Source: Nocardioides sp. SLBN-35 | GTDB taxonomy: Bacteria > Actinomycetota > Actinomycetes > Propionibacteriales > Nocardioidaceae | DNA length: 64,000 bases | Assembly: GCF_006715725.1 (NCBI RefSeq) | Contig: NZ_VFNU01000001.1 | Span: 1,550,001-1,614,000 of the forward strand | Direction: 5' to 3' | In this document: positions 28,011 to 36,480 of the stretch, piece after piece | How positions within the stretch are numbered: position 1 is the first letter of the stretch | Layout of the letters: each line of letters opens with the position of its first letter | Translations under genes and position numbers: made by a program | Notes under the pieces: generated by a model | Databases searched by the model: none | Seen by the model: only the letters and a program-made list of their open reading frames with translations | What the model was told of the DNA's origin: nothing

Positions 28011-29324
28011 ATGAGGAAGATCGAAGGGAAACTAGCGGTGCGACTCAACAAGACCCTGGCCACGAAGAGCGTGGCCGTCGCAGCCATCACCGCCCTGCTG
28101 GGCGTGACCAGTGCCTGCGGCTCCGACAAGGAGGACGCCGGCGGCGGCCCCGACAAGGCCGAGATCACGGTGTGGCTCAACGGCGCCGACACCCCGGACT
28201 CCGCCCGGACGTGGCTCAAGGAGACCTTCGAGAAGGAGCACCCCGGCTCCACCCTCACGATCGAGCAGCAGGAGTGGGAGGGCCTCGTCGAGCGGCTCAC
28301 CACCGCGCTCACCTCCGCCGACCAGACCCCCGACGTGGTCGAGGTCGGCAACACCCAGGCCGCCACGTTCACCACCGTGGGCGCGTTCAGCGACCTCAGC
28401 GGCGACCTCCCCGATCTCGGCGGCGACGACCTGCTGCCCGGCTTCGTCGAGGCCGGATCGGTCGACGGCAAGACCTATGCGGTGCCCTACTACGCGGGCT
28501 CGACGTACGTCTTCTACCGCAAGGACCTCTTCGAGAAGGCCGGCATCACCGAGGTCCCGGCGACGATGGCCGACTTCATCGCCGCTGCGAAGAAGCTCAA
28601 GCAGGACAGCGGACAGGCCGACTTCTCGGGCTACTGGCTGCCCGGCAAGGACTGGCGCGACGGCGCGGCGTTCCTGTGGGACGCCGGCGGCGACTTCGCC
28701 GAGCCCGACGGGGACGGCTGGAAGGCGACGCTGTCCACGCCGGACTCGATCAAGGGCCTGGAGACCTTCCAGGACCTCTACGCTTCGGCCTCCGGTGCTC
28801 CTGCCGACGCCAACGAGTCCGACCCGGTCACTCCCTTCTGCGCCGGCAAGATCGGCATGATGTCGCGCCCCGGCTGGGTCGAGGGGATGCTCACCGATCC
28901 CGAGAGCGGCTGCCCCGACCTCGCCGAGCAGGTCGGCGTCTTCGCCCTCCCGGGCAGTGACGGCGAGCCCGCTCCGGTGCTCCTGGGCGGCTCCAACATC
29001 GCGATCTCCGCGAAGTCGCCCAACCAGGACCTCTCGCGCGACGTCGTCTCGCTGATGCTGAGCGAGGACTACCAGACGATCCTCGCCGAGGCCGGCCTCA
29101 CTCCGGCCCGGGAGTCGTACGCCGCCAAGCTCGGCGACGACGAGTTCGCCCAGGCCACCATCGCGGCCGCGTCGAACGCCAAGCTCACCCCGCCGGCCGC
29201 CAACTGGGCCACCGTCGAGGGCAAGTTCGTGCTCGAGGACCTCTACAGCAAGATCGCGCAGGGCGGCGACGTGAAGAAGCTAGCGGCCGCCGCTGACGAG
29301 CAGATCGACGCCGAGCTCAACTGA
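28011..29324 (+). CDS. Sugar ABC transporter substrate-binding lipoprotein
   Basis: A 437-residue extracytoplasmic solute receptor. The N-terminus has a signal peptide and a lipobox ending at Cys36 (ALLGVTSACGSD), tethering it to the membrane. The family-1 fold shows ITVWLNGADTPDSARTWLKETFEKEHPGSTL, QTPDVVEVGNTQAATF and KTYAVPYYAGSTYVFYRKDLFEKAG. The surrounding nagA, nagB, GH3 and kinase genes argue for a GlcNAc oligomer or muropeptide-derived ligand, similar in layout to Streptomyces DasA. A GTG at 28038, with a closer GAAGGG box, could be the true start and would shorten only the signal peptide. Confidence 0.9.
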   Translation: MRKIEGKLAVRLNKTLATKSVAVAAITALLGVTSACGSDKEDAGGGPDKAEITVWLNGADTPDSARTWLKETFEKEHPGSTLTIEQQEWEGLVERLTTALTSADQTPDVVEVGNTQAATFTTVGAFSDLSGDLPDLGGDDLLPGFVEAGSVDGKTYAVPYYAGSTYVFYRKDLFEKAGITEVPATMADFIAAAKKLKQDSGQADFSGYWLPGKDWRDGAAFLWDAGGDFAEPDGDGWKATLSTPDSIKGLETFQDLYASASGAPADANESDPVTPFCAGKIGMMSRPGWVEGMLTDPESGCPDLAEQVGVFALPGSDGEPAPVLLGGSNIAISAKSPNQDLSRDVVSLMLSEDYQTILAEAGLTPARESYAAKLGDDEFAQATIAAASNAKLTPPAANWATVEGKFVLEDLYSKIAQGGDVKKLAAAADEQIDAELN

Positions 29325-29329
29325 GCGAC

Positions 29330-30304
29330 ATGATCGACGGTGTCCGGCCGGCCCCCAGTCGGCCGGACACCGTGCCGTCCGCCCCTGCCCCCGAGAGGAA
29401 TGTCGTGCCCCGCCCCGCCGCTCGTCGTACCAGCCTCCCGCTGGGCCTCGTGCTTCCCGCGGCCACGCTGCTGGCCCTCGCGCTCGGCTACCCGCTGGTG
29501 CGCCAGGTGGTGCTGTCGCTGCAGGAGTTCGGGCTGGCCCAGCAGTTCGGCCGGCCGCCGGCCTGGAACGGCCTGGACAACTATGTCGACCTGCTGACCG
29601 ACAGCCAGCTGTGGGTCGTCGTGCTCCGCACGATCGCGTTCTGCTTCGTAAACGCCGGCCTCACCTTCGCGATCGGGCTGGGCCTGGCGCTGCTGATGGC
29701 GCGGATGAGCCGGTCGGTGCGGATCCTCGCCCAGTGCGGGCTCCTGCTGGCGTGGGCGATGCCGGTCGTGGCGGCGATGACCGTGTGGCAGTTCCTGTTC
29801 GACACCGAGTACGGCGTCGTCAACTGGCTGCTCACCAAGGCGGGCGGCGACTTCGAGGGCCACGGCTGGCTGCTCGACCCGTGGTCGTTCTTCCTGGTCG
29901 CCACGATCATCGTCGTCTGGATGAGCGTGCCTTTCGTCGTGTTCACGCTGTACGCCGCGCTGACCCAGGTCCCCGAGGACGTGGTCGAGGCCGCCGAGAT
30001 CGACGGCGCCACGCCGTGGCAGCGGTTCGTCCACGTCGTGCTTCCGGCGATCCGGCCGGTGCTGCTGGTCGTCGTCCTGCTGCAGGTGATCTGGGACCTG
30101 CGGGTGTTCACCCAGATCTACACCCTCCAGAAGGCCGGCGGGGTCAGCACCGACACCAACCTGCTGGGCACCTACATCTACACGCTCGGCATCAAGGGTG
30201 GGGACTTCGGCACGGCCGCGGCCGCAGCGATGTTCATGCTCGTGCTGACGGTCGTGCTGACCGCGCCGTACGTCCGGCTGATGATCAAGCAGGAGGACGA
30301 CTGA
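29330..30304 (+). CDS. Sugar ABC transporter permease 1 (MalF type)
   Basis: A 324-residue permease with six hydrophobic segments after a roughly 35-residue Pro-rich cytoplasmic lead. The coupling-helix EAA motif is VVEAAEIDGATPWQRFVHVVLPAIRPV near residue 225, which docks on the ATPase. The pair of permeases and the binding protein form a CUT1-family importer. It begins five bases after the binding-protein gene and overlaps the second permease by one base (TGATG). Confidence 0.93.
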   Translation: MIDGVRPAPSRPDTVPSAPAPERNVVPRPAARRTSLPLGLVLPAATLLALALGYPLVRQVVLSLQEFGLAQQFGRPPAWNGLDNYVDLLTDSQLWVVVLRTIAFCFVNAGLTFAIGLGLALLMARMSRSVRILAQCGLLLAWAMPVVAAMTVWQFLFDTEYGVVNWLLTKAGGDFEGHGWLLDPWSFFLVATIIVVWMSVPFVVFTLYAALTQVPEDVVEAAEIDGATPWQRFVHVVLPAIRPVLLVVVLLQVIWDLRVFTQIYTLQKAGGVSTDTNLLGTYIYTLGIKGGDFGTAAAAAMFMLVLTVVLTAPYVRLMIKQEDD

Positions 30305-31146
30305 TGGCTCGCCGTACGCCCATAGCGGTGCGGATCGGCGCCGACCTGGTCGGCATCCTGGTCCTGCTCGCCTGCGTGTTCCCGGTCTACTGGATGGTCA
30401 GTCGCTCGTTCCTGCCGCGCAACCGAATCAAGGGCGAGGACCCGGTGCTGTTCCCGTGGCACGGGACCCTCGCCAACTATCGCAAGGTCCTCGGGAACGA
30501 CGGCTTCGGCGACGCGATGGTGACCAGCCTCAGCGTCACCCTGCTGACCGTGGTCGTGGCGATCCTGTTCGCCTTCCTGGCGGCGGTCGCCGTGAGCAGG
30601 TTCCGGTTCCGCGGGCGGCGTACCTTCATCCTCACGCTGCTGCTCATCCAGATGATCCCGGCCGAGGCGCTGTTCATCAGCCAGTACAAGATGCTCGACG
30701 GGATGGGCCTGCTCAACTCGGTGGTCGGCCTGACGCTGGTGTACGTCGCGGGCGTGCTGCCGTTCACCGTGTGGACCCTGCGCGGGTTCGTCGACGGGGT
30801 GCCGCGCGAGCTCGAGGAGGCCGCCATGATGGACGGCTGCTCGCGCACGGGGGCGTTCTTCCGGGTGACCCTGCCGCTGCTCGCGCCGGGCCTGGTGGCC
30901 ACCGGCGTCTTCGGCTTCATCCAGGCCTGGAACGAGTTCACGCTCGCCGTGGTCGTGATGACCGACCCGGGCAGCAAGACGCTGCCGGTGTGGCTGGTGG
31001 CGTTCACCGACGCGCGCAGCCGCGGCGTCGACTGGGGCGCGATCATGGCCTCGTCGACGCTGATCACGATCCCGGTCATCGTGTTCTTCCTGCTGGTCCA
31101 GCGCCGGATGGTGACCGGCCTGACCGCGGGCGCGGTGAAGGGATGA
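30304..31146 (+). CDS. Sugar ABC transporter permease 2 (MalG type)
   Basis: A 280-residue partner permease. Its EAA loop is ELEEAAMMDGCSRTGAFFRVTLPLLAPG near residue 175; six hydrophobic segments fit the MalG topology. TGATG coupling to permease 1 and ATGA coupling to the GH3 gene keep import and intracellular hydrolysis together. The substrate is inferred from the operon only. Confidence 0.93.
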   Translation: MARRTPIAVRIGADLVGILVLLACVFPVYWMVSRSFLPRNRIKGEDPVLFPWHGTLANYRKVLGNDGFGDAMVTSLSVTLLTVVVAILFAFLAAVAVSRFRFRGRRTFILTLLLIQMIPAEALFISQYKMLDGMGLLNSVVGLTLVYVAGVLPFTVWTLRGFVDGVPRELEEAAMMDGCSRTGAFFRVTLPLLAPGLVATGVFGFIQAWNEFTLAVVVMTDPGSKTLPVWLVAFTDARSRGVDWGAIMASSTLITIPVIVFFLLVQRRMVTGLTAGAVKG

Positions 31147-32546
31147 ATGCCGGTGTCGAGCGCCTCGCGCTCGAGGTGCAGCTGGCGTCCTTCGCGGGCC
31201 CGGCGCTCACCGAGGAGTGGGCGCGGCTGCTGGAGGAGGGTCTCGGCGGGACCTGCCTGTTCGGCTCCAACCTGACCGGCACCCTCGACTCCGTCGCCGA
31301 GCTGGTGCGGGAGATCCGGGGCTGCCGGCCGTCGGCGCTGGTCGCCACGGACGAGGAGGGCGGCGACGTCACCCGCCTGCACACGCGCACGGCGAGCCCG
31401 GTGCCCGGCGCGGCGGTGCTGGGCGCCGTGGACTCGGTGGCGTTGACCCGGTCGGTCGGCCTCGCGGTCGGCGCGGAGCTCGCGTCCGTCGGGATCGACC
31501 TCGCCCTCGGCCCGGTCGCCGACGTCAACAGCAACCCCGACAACCCGGTGATCGGCACCCGCAGCTTCGGTGCTGACCCGGTGCTGGTGGCGCGGCACGT
31601 GGTCGCGTGGGTGTCGGGGCTGCAGGAGGCCGGTGTCGCGGCCTGCGTGAAGCACTTCCCCGGGCACGGCGACACCGGTCAGGACAGTCACCTGACCCTG
31701 CCGGTCCTCCCTGCTGAGGCATCGCTGGTGCGGGGGCGGGAGCTGGTGCCCTTCGCGGCCGCGGTCGAGGCCGGTGCGGCATCCGTGATGACCTCGCACA
31801 TCCTCTTCCCGGCGGTGGATGCCGACCTCCCGGCGACGTTGTCTGCGCCGGTGCTGTCGTTGCTGCGCGACGACCTGGGCTACGACGGCGCGATCGTCAG
31901 CGACGCGCTCGACATGGCGGGGGCCTCTGCCGGCCGCGGGATCCCCGAGGCGGCGGTGCGCGCGCTCGCCGCCGGCTGCGACCTGCTCTGCATCGGTCCC
32001 GACAAGCCCGCGTCCCTGGTGCGCGAGGTCCAGGCGGCGGTCGTGGCCGCGGTCGAGTCCGGGCGGCTGCCCGCCGCCCGGTTGGTCGAGGCCGCGGCGC
32101 GGGCGGGGCGGATCCGGCGTGCCGGCGGCGTGCCCGGGGTGCTGCCGGAGCCCGAGGCCCTGGTGGCGGCGGCCCGGCAGGCGTGCGAGATCGAGGGTCA
32201 GCTGCCGGACCTGGCCGGCGCTCGCGTCGTGAGCGTGGAGACCGAGGCGAACATCGCGGTCGGTGCGGGGCGATGGGGACTGTCGCCCGACGTGGTCGTC
32301 GACGCCGGGGCGGCGCTGCCGTCCGGGCCGGTCGTCGTACAGGTCAGGGATGCGCACCGGCGACCCGAGGTGGCGGCCGCGCTGGCCGCGCACCCGGGGC
32401 CGCTGGTCGTGGTCGAGTGGGGCTGGCCCGGCCCCCGGATCGGGTGGGAGGACGCGTCGCACGCGCGGATCTGCACCCGCGGCAACGGGCAGCCGTCGAT
32501 CGCGGCGGTGGGGGGACTTCTTCGAGAGGCGGGTTGGAGCAGGTGA
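31143..32546 (+). CDS. nagZ: GH3 beta-N-acetylhexosaminidase (NagZ-like)
   Basis: A 467-residue glycoside hydrolase family 3 enzyme without signal peptide, so it acts in the cytoplasm after import. The NagZ signature KHFPGHGDTGQDSH (about 175-188), which provides the mobile His acid/base, and the nucleophile Asp in IVSDALDMAG are present. After the barrel there is an additional domain of about 120 residues, longer than in enterobacterial NagZ; some two-domain actinobacterial relatives (Cellulomonas Nag3) work as phosphorylases, so hydrolysis versus phosphorolysis is open. Coupled by ATGA to both neighbours. Confidence 0.85.
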   Translation: MNAGVERLALEVQLASFAGPALTEEWARLLEEGLGGTCLFGSNLTGTLDSVAELVREIRGCRPSALVATDEEGGDVTRLHTRTASPVPGAAVLGAVDSVALTRSVGLAVGAELASVGIDLALGPVADVNSNPDNPVIGTRSFGADPVLVARHVVAWVSGLQEAGVAACVKHFPGHGDTGQDSHLTLPVLPAEASLVRGRELVPFAAAVEAGAASVMTSHILFPAVDADLPATLSAPVLSLLRDDLGYDGAIVSDALDMAGASAGRGIPEAAVRALAAGCDLLCIGPDKPASLVREVQAAVVAAVESGRLPAARLVEAAARAGRIRRAGGVPGVLPEPEALVAAARQACEIEGQLPDLAGARVVSVETEANIAVGAGRWGLSPDVVVDAGAALPSGPVVVQVRDAHRRPEVAAALAAHPGPLVVVEWGWPGPRIGWEDASHARICTRGNGQPSIAAVGGLLREAGWSR

Positions 32547-33442
32547 GCGGCGTGCTCATGGGTCTGGACATCGGGGCCACCAAGATCCTCGGGGTCGTGG
32601 CGTCGGCGGAGGGCGAGGTGCTCGCGTCCGTGCGGGTCACCAGCCCGACCGGCGGCGACCAGGTGGTCGCTACGGCGACCGAGGTGGTCGAGAAGCTGCG
32701 GGCGGCCGCCGGCGGGCTCGGGACGGGCGTGGTCGGGGTCGGGATCCCTGGCCTGGTGGACGTCGGGCACGGCACCGTGCGGCACGCGGTGAACCTCGGC
32801 GTGGTCGACGGGTACCCCTTCGGCGAACGGCTCGCCGCGGCCACCGGCGCCCGGATCGTGCTCGACAACGACGCCAACGCCGCCGCCCTCGGCGCCGCGG
32901 CGCTACTGGGGGAGACCGACCTCGGGTACCTCAGCCTCGGCACCGGCCTCGCCGCGGCCCTGGTCCTCGACGGCGCACTGCGGCGGGGATCGCGCAACGC
33001 GGCCGGCGAGATCGGACACATCCCCGTCGACCCGGCGGGCCCGCGCTGTGAGTGCGGTCAGGTCGGCTGCCTCGAGACGGTCGCCTCCGGCTCGGCGATC
33101 GCCGCCCTGTGGCCGGGCCACGGGCAGCCCGCGGCGCAGGCACTGTTCGACGCCGCGGCTGCCGGCTCGGTGGAGGCCGCGGTGGTGCGGGACCGGTTCG
33201 CGGCCCGGGTCGCGGACGCCGTACGCCTGGTCGCGTTGACCGTCGACCCCGCGGTCGTCGTGCTCGGTGGCGGGGTCGCGCAGGTGGGCGAGCGGCTGCG
33301 GGTCGCGGTCGCGGTCGCGCTGGCCGAGCAGGCCGCGGCGTCGCCCTTCCTGCGCTCGCTCGACCTCGCCGGGCGGCTGCGGCTGGCGCCGCTCGACCGG
33401 CCGGTGGCCGCCCTCGGCGCCGCTCTGCTGGGGGCGTCGTGA
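32543..33442 (+). CDS. ROK family sugar kinase (probable N-acetylglucosamine kinase)
   Basis: A 299-residue ROK kinase. GLDIGATKILGVVAS is the ATP-binding opening and CECGQVGCLE the zinc motif; GEIGHIPVDPAGPRC contains the family His ligand. Unlike the regulator at the head of the operon it lacks a DNA-binding domain. Sitting between the GH3 enzyme and nagA, it should phosphorylate free GlcNAc to GlcNAc-6-phosphate. GTG 32543 overlaps the GH3 stop (GTGA); a glucokinase activity cannot be excluded. Confidence 0.85.
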   Translation: MSGVLMGLDIGATKILGVVASAEGEVLASVRVTSPTGGDQVVATATEVVEKLRAAAGGLGTGVVGVGIPGLVDVGHGTVRHAVNLGVVDGYPFGERLAAATGARIVLDNDANAAALGAAALLGETDLGYLSLGTGLAAALVLDGALRRGSRNAAGEIGHIPVDPAGPRCECGQVGCLETVASGSAIAALWPGHGQPAAQALFDAAAAGSVEAAVVRDRFAARVADAVRLVALTVDPAVVVLGGGVAQVGERLRVAVAVALAEQAAASPFLRSLDLAGRLRLAPLDRPVAALGAALLGAS

Positions 33443-34563
33443 CCGGCTCGCTGCGGGTGGTCGGGGGATCGGTCGCGGTGACGATCGTGGACGGCGTGAT
33501 GGCGTCCGGGCCCGCGGACGGGCCGGCGTACGACGCCAGTGGACTGCACGTCCTGCCCGGGCTCATCGACCTCCAGGTCAACGGCGCGGCCGGCATCGAC
33601 CTCACCCTCGAGCCGACGCGGCTGTGGGAGGTGGCGGCGGCGCTGCCGAGGTACGGCGTGACCGCGTTCCTGCCGACGATCATCACCTCCTCGCCCGCTG
33701 CCCGGTCGGTGGCGCTGGAGACGCTCGCCGCGGGGCCGCCCGAGGGCTGGACGGGAGCGTGGCCGCTCGGCCTGCACTTCGAGGGGCCGATGATCGCGCC
33801 GGCCCGCAAGGGCGCGCACCCGGCTGCCTGGCTGGTCCCGCCGTCCCCGGAGGTCGTGGCGGACTGGTCGCGCTCGGCGGGCGTGACGATGGTGACCATC
33901 GCGCCCGAGCTGCGGGGCGCGCTCGACGTGATCTCGACGCTGGTCTCGGCCGGTGTGCTGGTCGCGGTCGGGCACACCGAGGCGAGTGCCGAGCAGGTGG
34001 CCGCGGCCGTCGAGCGCGGCGCCCGGTCGCTGACGCACCTCGGCAACGCGATGCCCGCGATGGCCAGCCGCGCGCCGGGGCCGGTGGGAGCCGGCCTGGC
34101 GGACCCACGGCTGGTGGCGGGCGTGATCGCCGACGGCCACCACCTGCACCCGACCACCCTCGCCGCCTGGGCCCGCGCGCTCGGCCCGTCGCGGCTGCTG
34201 GCCGTCACGGACTGCACGGCCGCGCTCGGCATGCCGGAGGGGCCGTCCCGGCTCGGGGACCAGGCGGTCGTCGTACGGAAGGGGACGGTGCGGCTCGAGG
34301 ACGGCACCCTCGCCGGCTCGGCCGCCTCGCTGCCGGAGTGCCTGCGGGTGCTGCGATCGGCAACCGGGTGGTCGCTGGCCGACGTCGTCGGGTGCTGCAC
34401 GACCGTCGCCGCCGACCTGGTCGGCGACGCCTCGCGCGGGCGGCTGCACACCAGTGCGCGCGGCGACCTGACCCTCGTCGACGACGACCTGGAGGTGGTC
34501 GCCACCATCGTGGGCGGCCGGCTGCTGCACGGATCGCTGGGAGTGCTGGAGGGAGAGGGCTGA
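33439..34563 (+). CDS. nagA: N-acetylglucosamine-6-phosphate deacetylase
   Basis: Removes acetate from GlcNAc-6-phosphate. The 374-residue amidohydrolase shows LPGLIDLQVNGAAGIDL, the metal Glu in LHFEGPMIAPARKGAHP, His residues in GHTEAS and ADGHHLHP, and the catalytic Asp in VTDCTAALGMP. The usual THLFNAM is THLGNAMPAM here, a change outside the metal ligands. GTG 33439 overlaps the kinase stop. Followed by nagB with TGATG coupling. Confidence 0.92.
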   Translation: MTGSLRVVGGSVAVTIVDGVMASGPADGPAYDASGLHVLPGLIDLQVNGAAGIDLTLEPTRLWEVAAALPRYGVTAFLPTIITSSPAARSVALETLAAGPPEGWTGAWPLGLHFEGPMIAPARKGAHPAAWLVPPSPEVVADWSRSAGVTMVTIAPELRGALDVISTLVSAGVLVAVGHTEASAEQVAAAVERGARSLTHLGNAMPAMASRAPGPVGAGLADPRLVAGVIADGHHLHPTTLAAWARALGPSRLLAVTDCTAALGMPEGPSRLGDQAVVVRKGTVRLEDGTLAGSAASLPECLRVLRSATGWSLADVVGCCTTVAADLVGDASRGRLHTSARGDLTLVDDDLEVVATIVGGRLLHGSLGVLEGEG

Positions 34564-35345
34564 TGGAGGTCGTGCCGCTGGCCTCGGCCGACGAGGTCGC
34601 CGCGCTGGGCGCGGACGTGGTCGAGGCGGCGGTCCGCGCGGGCGGTGCCGTGCTCGGGCTGGCGACGGGGTCGACCCCGCTGCCGACGTACCGGGAGCTG
34701 ATCCGCCGGTACGACGCGGGCCTCGGGCCGTCGTACGACGGAGTGCGGTGCTTCACCCTCGACGAGTACGTCGGCCTCCCGGCCGGGCACCCCGAGAGCT
34801 ACCGCGCCACCATCGCCCGCGAGCTCACCGACCCGCTCGGCATCCCGGCCGACCGCGTGCAGGGGCCCTCGCCCGAGCTGGCCGGGCTGCCGACCGCTGG
34901 TGCTCGCTACGAGGAGGCGCTGGTCGCCGCGGGCGGCGTCGACGTACAGATCCTCGGCATCGGCTCCGACGGCCACCTGGCCTTCAACGAGCCCGGCTCC
35001 TCGCTCGCCTCGCTGACCCGCCTCAAGACGCTGACCGAGGAGACCCGGCGCGACAACGCCCGCTTCTTCGGCTCGATCGACGAGGTCCCGCGCCACGTGC
35101 TCACCCAGGGCCTCGGCACCATCCTGCGCGCCCGCCACCTGCTGCTCCTCGCCACCGGCGCCGCCAAGGCGGCCGCGCTCGCCGCCGCCGTCGAGGGCCC
35201 GGTCTCCGCCTCGTGCCCCGCCTCGGTGCTGCAGCTGCACCCGCACGTCACGGTGTTGTGCGACGGTCCTGCAGAGACGGGGCTGACTCGGCGGGACCAC
35301 TACCGCGAGGTGTACGACGCCAAGCCGGCCTGGCAGGGGCTGTAG
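34563..35345 (+). CDS. nagB: Glucosamine-6-phosphate deaminase
   Basis: Converts glucosamine-6-phosphate to fructose-6-phosphate and ammonia, ending the amino-sugar route. The 260-residue protein has GLATGSTPLPTYRELIRRYDAG, FTLDEYVGLPAGHPESYRA (general-base Asp) and ILGIGSDGHLAFNEPGSS with the catalytic Asp-His-Glu set. Last gene of the operon; a 197-base palindromic element follows. Confidence 0.94.
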   Translation: MEVVPLASADEVAALGADVVEAAVRAGGAVLGLATGSTPLPTYRELIRRYDAGLGPSYDGVRCFTLDEYVGLPAGHPESYRATIARELTDPLGIPADRVQGPSPELAGLPTAGARYEEALVAAGGVDVQILGIGSDGHLAFNEPGSSLASLTRLKTLTEETRRDNARFFGSIDEVPRHVLTQGLGTILRARHLLLLATGAAKAAALAAAVEGPVSASCPASVLQLHPHVTVLCDGPAETGLTRRDHYREVYDAKPAWQGL

Positions 35346-35347
35346 CC

Positions 35348-35544
35348 CTTGTAACTAAGGGTTACTGCGCGAATTCCGGTGCAACAACGCCCGGGTGGTA
35401 GCCACAGCACCCGGGTGGATGATCGCGTCACACGTTCGTGGTGTTGCTGACGCCGCGAACCCCATCGATTCAGCTACCCGGGTGCTGTGGCTACTACCGG
35501 GGTGCTCTGACCCCCGAAATCGTGACGTAACCCTTAGTTACAAG
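35348..35544. repeat. MITE-like element with 18-bp perfect terminal inverted repeats
   Basis: The ends are perfect inverted repeats: CTTGTAACTAAGGGTTAC at 35348-35365 and its complement at 35527-35544. A second nested pair, 22 of 23 matching, lies at 35394-35416 and 35476-35498 (containing GTAGCCACAGCACCCGGGT). There is no ORF inside. I see no convincing target-site duplication. It lies between convergent nagB and exonuclease III genes, so termination is a second possible role. Its base composition is less GC-rich at the ends than its surroundings. Confidence 0.75.
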
Positions 35545-35558
35545 CGGCCGACCCGCGC

Positions 35559-36341
35559 TCAGTCCGCCAGGTCGACGACCACCGGCGCGTGGTCGGAGGG
35601 GGCACCCGGGAAGACGGCGGGGTCGCGCTCCTCGCGGTCGATGAACGCACCGGTGACCCGCTCGGCGAGGGACGCGGAGCCGAGGACGAAGTCGATCTTG
35701 AGGCCGCGGTCGCGCTCGAAGCGCTGACGGTAGTAGTCCCAGTAGGTGTAGCCGGGGGCGTAGGAGCGGGTGACCTCGGACCAGCCGCCGTCGAGGAAGG
35801 CCTGGAAGGCGGTGCGCTCGGCGGGCGTGACGTGGGTGGAGTTCTTGAACTGGGTGACGTCGAAGACGTCATCGTCGGTGGGGCAGATGTTCCAGTCGCC
35901 GACCAGGGCGGTCGGCGTGTCCAGCCATGACTCCGACGCAGCGCGCAGCCGGGAGAGCCAGTCCAGCTTGTAGACGTAGTGCGGGTCGTCGGGCTTGCGG
36001 CCGTTGGGGACGTACAGGCTCCACACCCGTACGCCGCCGCAGGTCGCGCCGAGCGCCCGGGCCTCGACCTCCAGCGCCTCGCCGAAGCCGGGCTGCTCGG
36101 GGAAGCCGACCGTGATGTCGTCGAGGCCGACCCGGCTCAGGATCGCGACGCCGTTCCACTGGTTGAGGCCGTGGGCGGCGATCTCGTAGCCTCGCGCCTG
36201 CAGGCCCATCAGCGGCAGCTGCTCCTCGCGGGCCTTGGTCTCCTGGACGGCGAGCACGTCGATGTCGTGGCGGTCGAGGAAGGCTTCCACGCGGTCGATC
36301 CGCGTGCGCAGGGAGTTGACGTTCCAGGTGGCCAGTCGCAC
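35559..36341 (-). CDS. xthA: Exodeoxyribonuclease III
   Basis: AP endonuclease and 3'-5' exonuclease of base-excision repair. The 260-residue protein begins MRLATWNVNSLRTRIDRVEAFLDRHDIDVLAVQETKA, with the Asn and Glu metal ligands, and has WSLYVPNGR, VGDWNICPTDDDVFD and the terminal KIDFVLGS and APSDHAPVVVDL. GTG start with a minus-strand TAGGGT six bases upstream marks it as leaderless. Divergent from the small ORF/sigma factor unit; convergent with nagB. Confidence 0.94.
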   Translation of the reverse strand: MRLATWNVNSLRTRIDRVEAFLDRHDIDVLAVQETKAREEQLPLMGLQARGYEIAAHGLNQWNGVAILSRVGLDDITVGFPEQPGFGEALEVEARALGATCGGVRVWSLYVPNGRKPDDPHYVYKLDWLSRLRAASESWLDTPTALVGDWNICPTDDDVFDVTQFKNSTHVTPAERTAFQAFLDGGWSEVTRSYAPGYTYWDYYRQRFERDRGLKIDFVLGSASLAERVTGAFIDREERDPAVFPGAPSDHAPVVVDLAD

Positions 36342-36363
36342 CGGGCAACCCTAGTCTGCAGGC
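36342..36363. promoter_or_regulatory. Overlapping divergent leaderless promoters
   Basis: The ten bases ACCCTAGTCT (36348-36357) contain TAGGGT on the minus strand (complement of 36348-36353) and TAGTCT on the plus strand (36352-36357), sharing TA. Each lies six bases from a start codon: GTG of exonuclease III on the minus strand (36341) and ATG 36364 on the plus strand. Both start codons have no ribosome-binding site. Confidence 0.6.
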
Positions 36364-36480
36364 ATGGACCGCGTACGGCGGGGAGCCGGGCCGGCGCGCA
36401 TCGCCGGGGTGGTCCTCCCCCCGCGCGCATTGAACCGACCGGACCGCCTCGTCGTATCCCCGGCCGGGAGGTGCGGATGA
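36364..36480 (+). CDS. 38-codon ORF coupled to the ECF sigma gene
   Basis: A short frame (MDRVRRGAGPARIAGVVLPP...RCG) of 38 codons starts at an ATG six bases after a TAGTCT -10 and ends in a TGA that overlaps the sigma factor ATG (ATGA). It is strongly basic at the N-terminus and resembles no family known to me. Its position suggests a leader peptide or a real small protein whose translation delivers ribosomes to the sigma gene, which lacks its own good start signals. No amino-acid run typical of attenuation is seen. Confidence 0.5.
   Translation: MDRVRRGAGPARIAGVVLPPRALNRPDRLVVSPAGRCG

Noticed and set aside
35348..35544. An attC or integron-type recombination site at the end of the nag operon
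   Set aside because: No integrase, no cassette array and no R'/R'' core sites; the symmetry is a plain nested inverted repeat.
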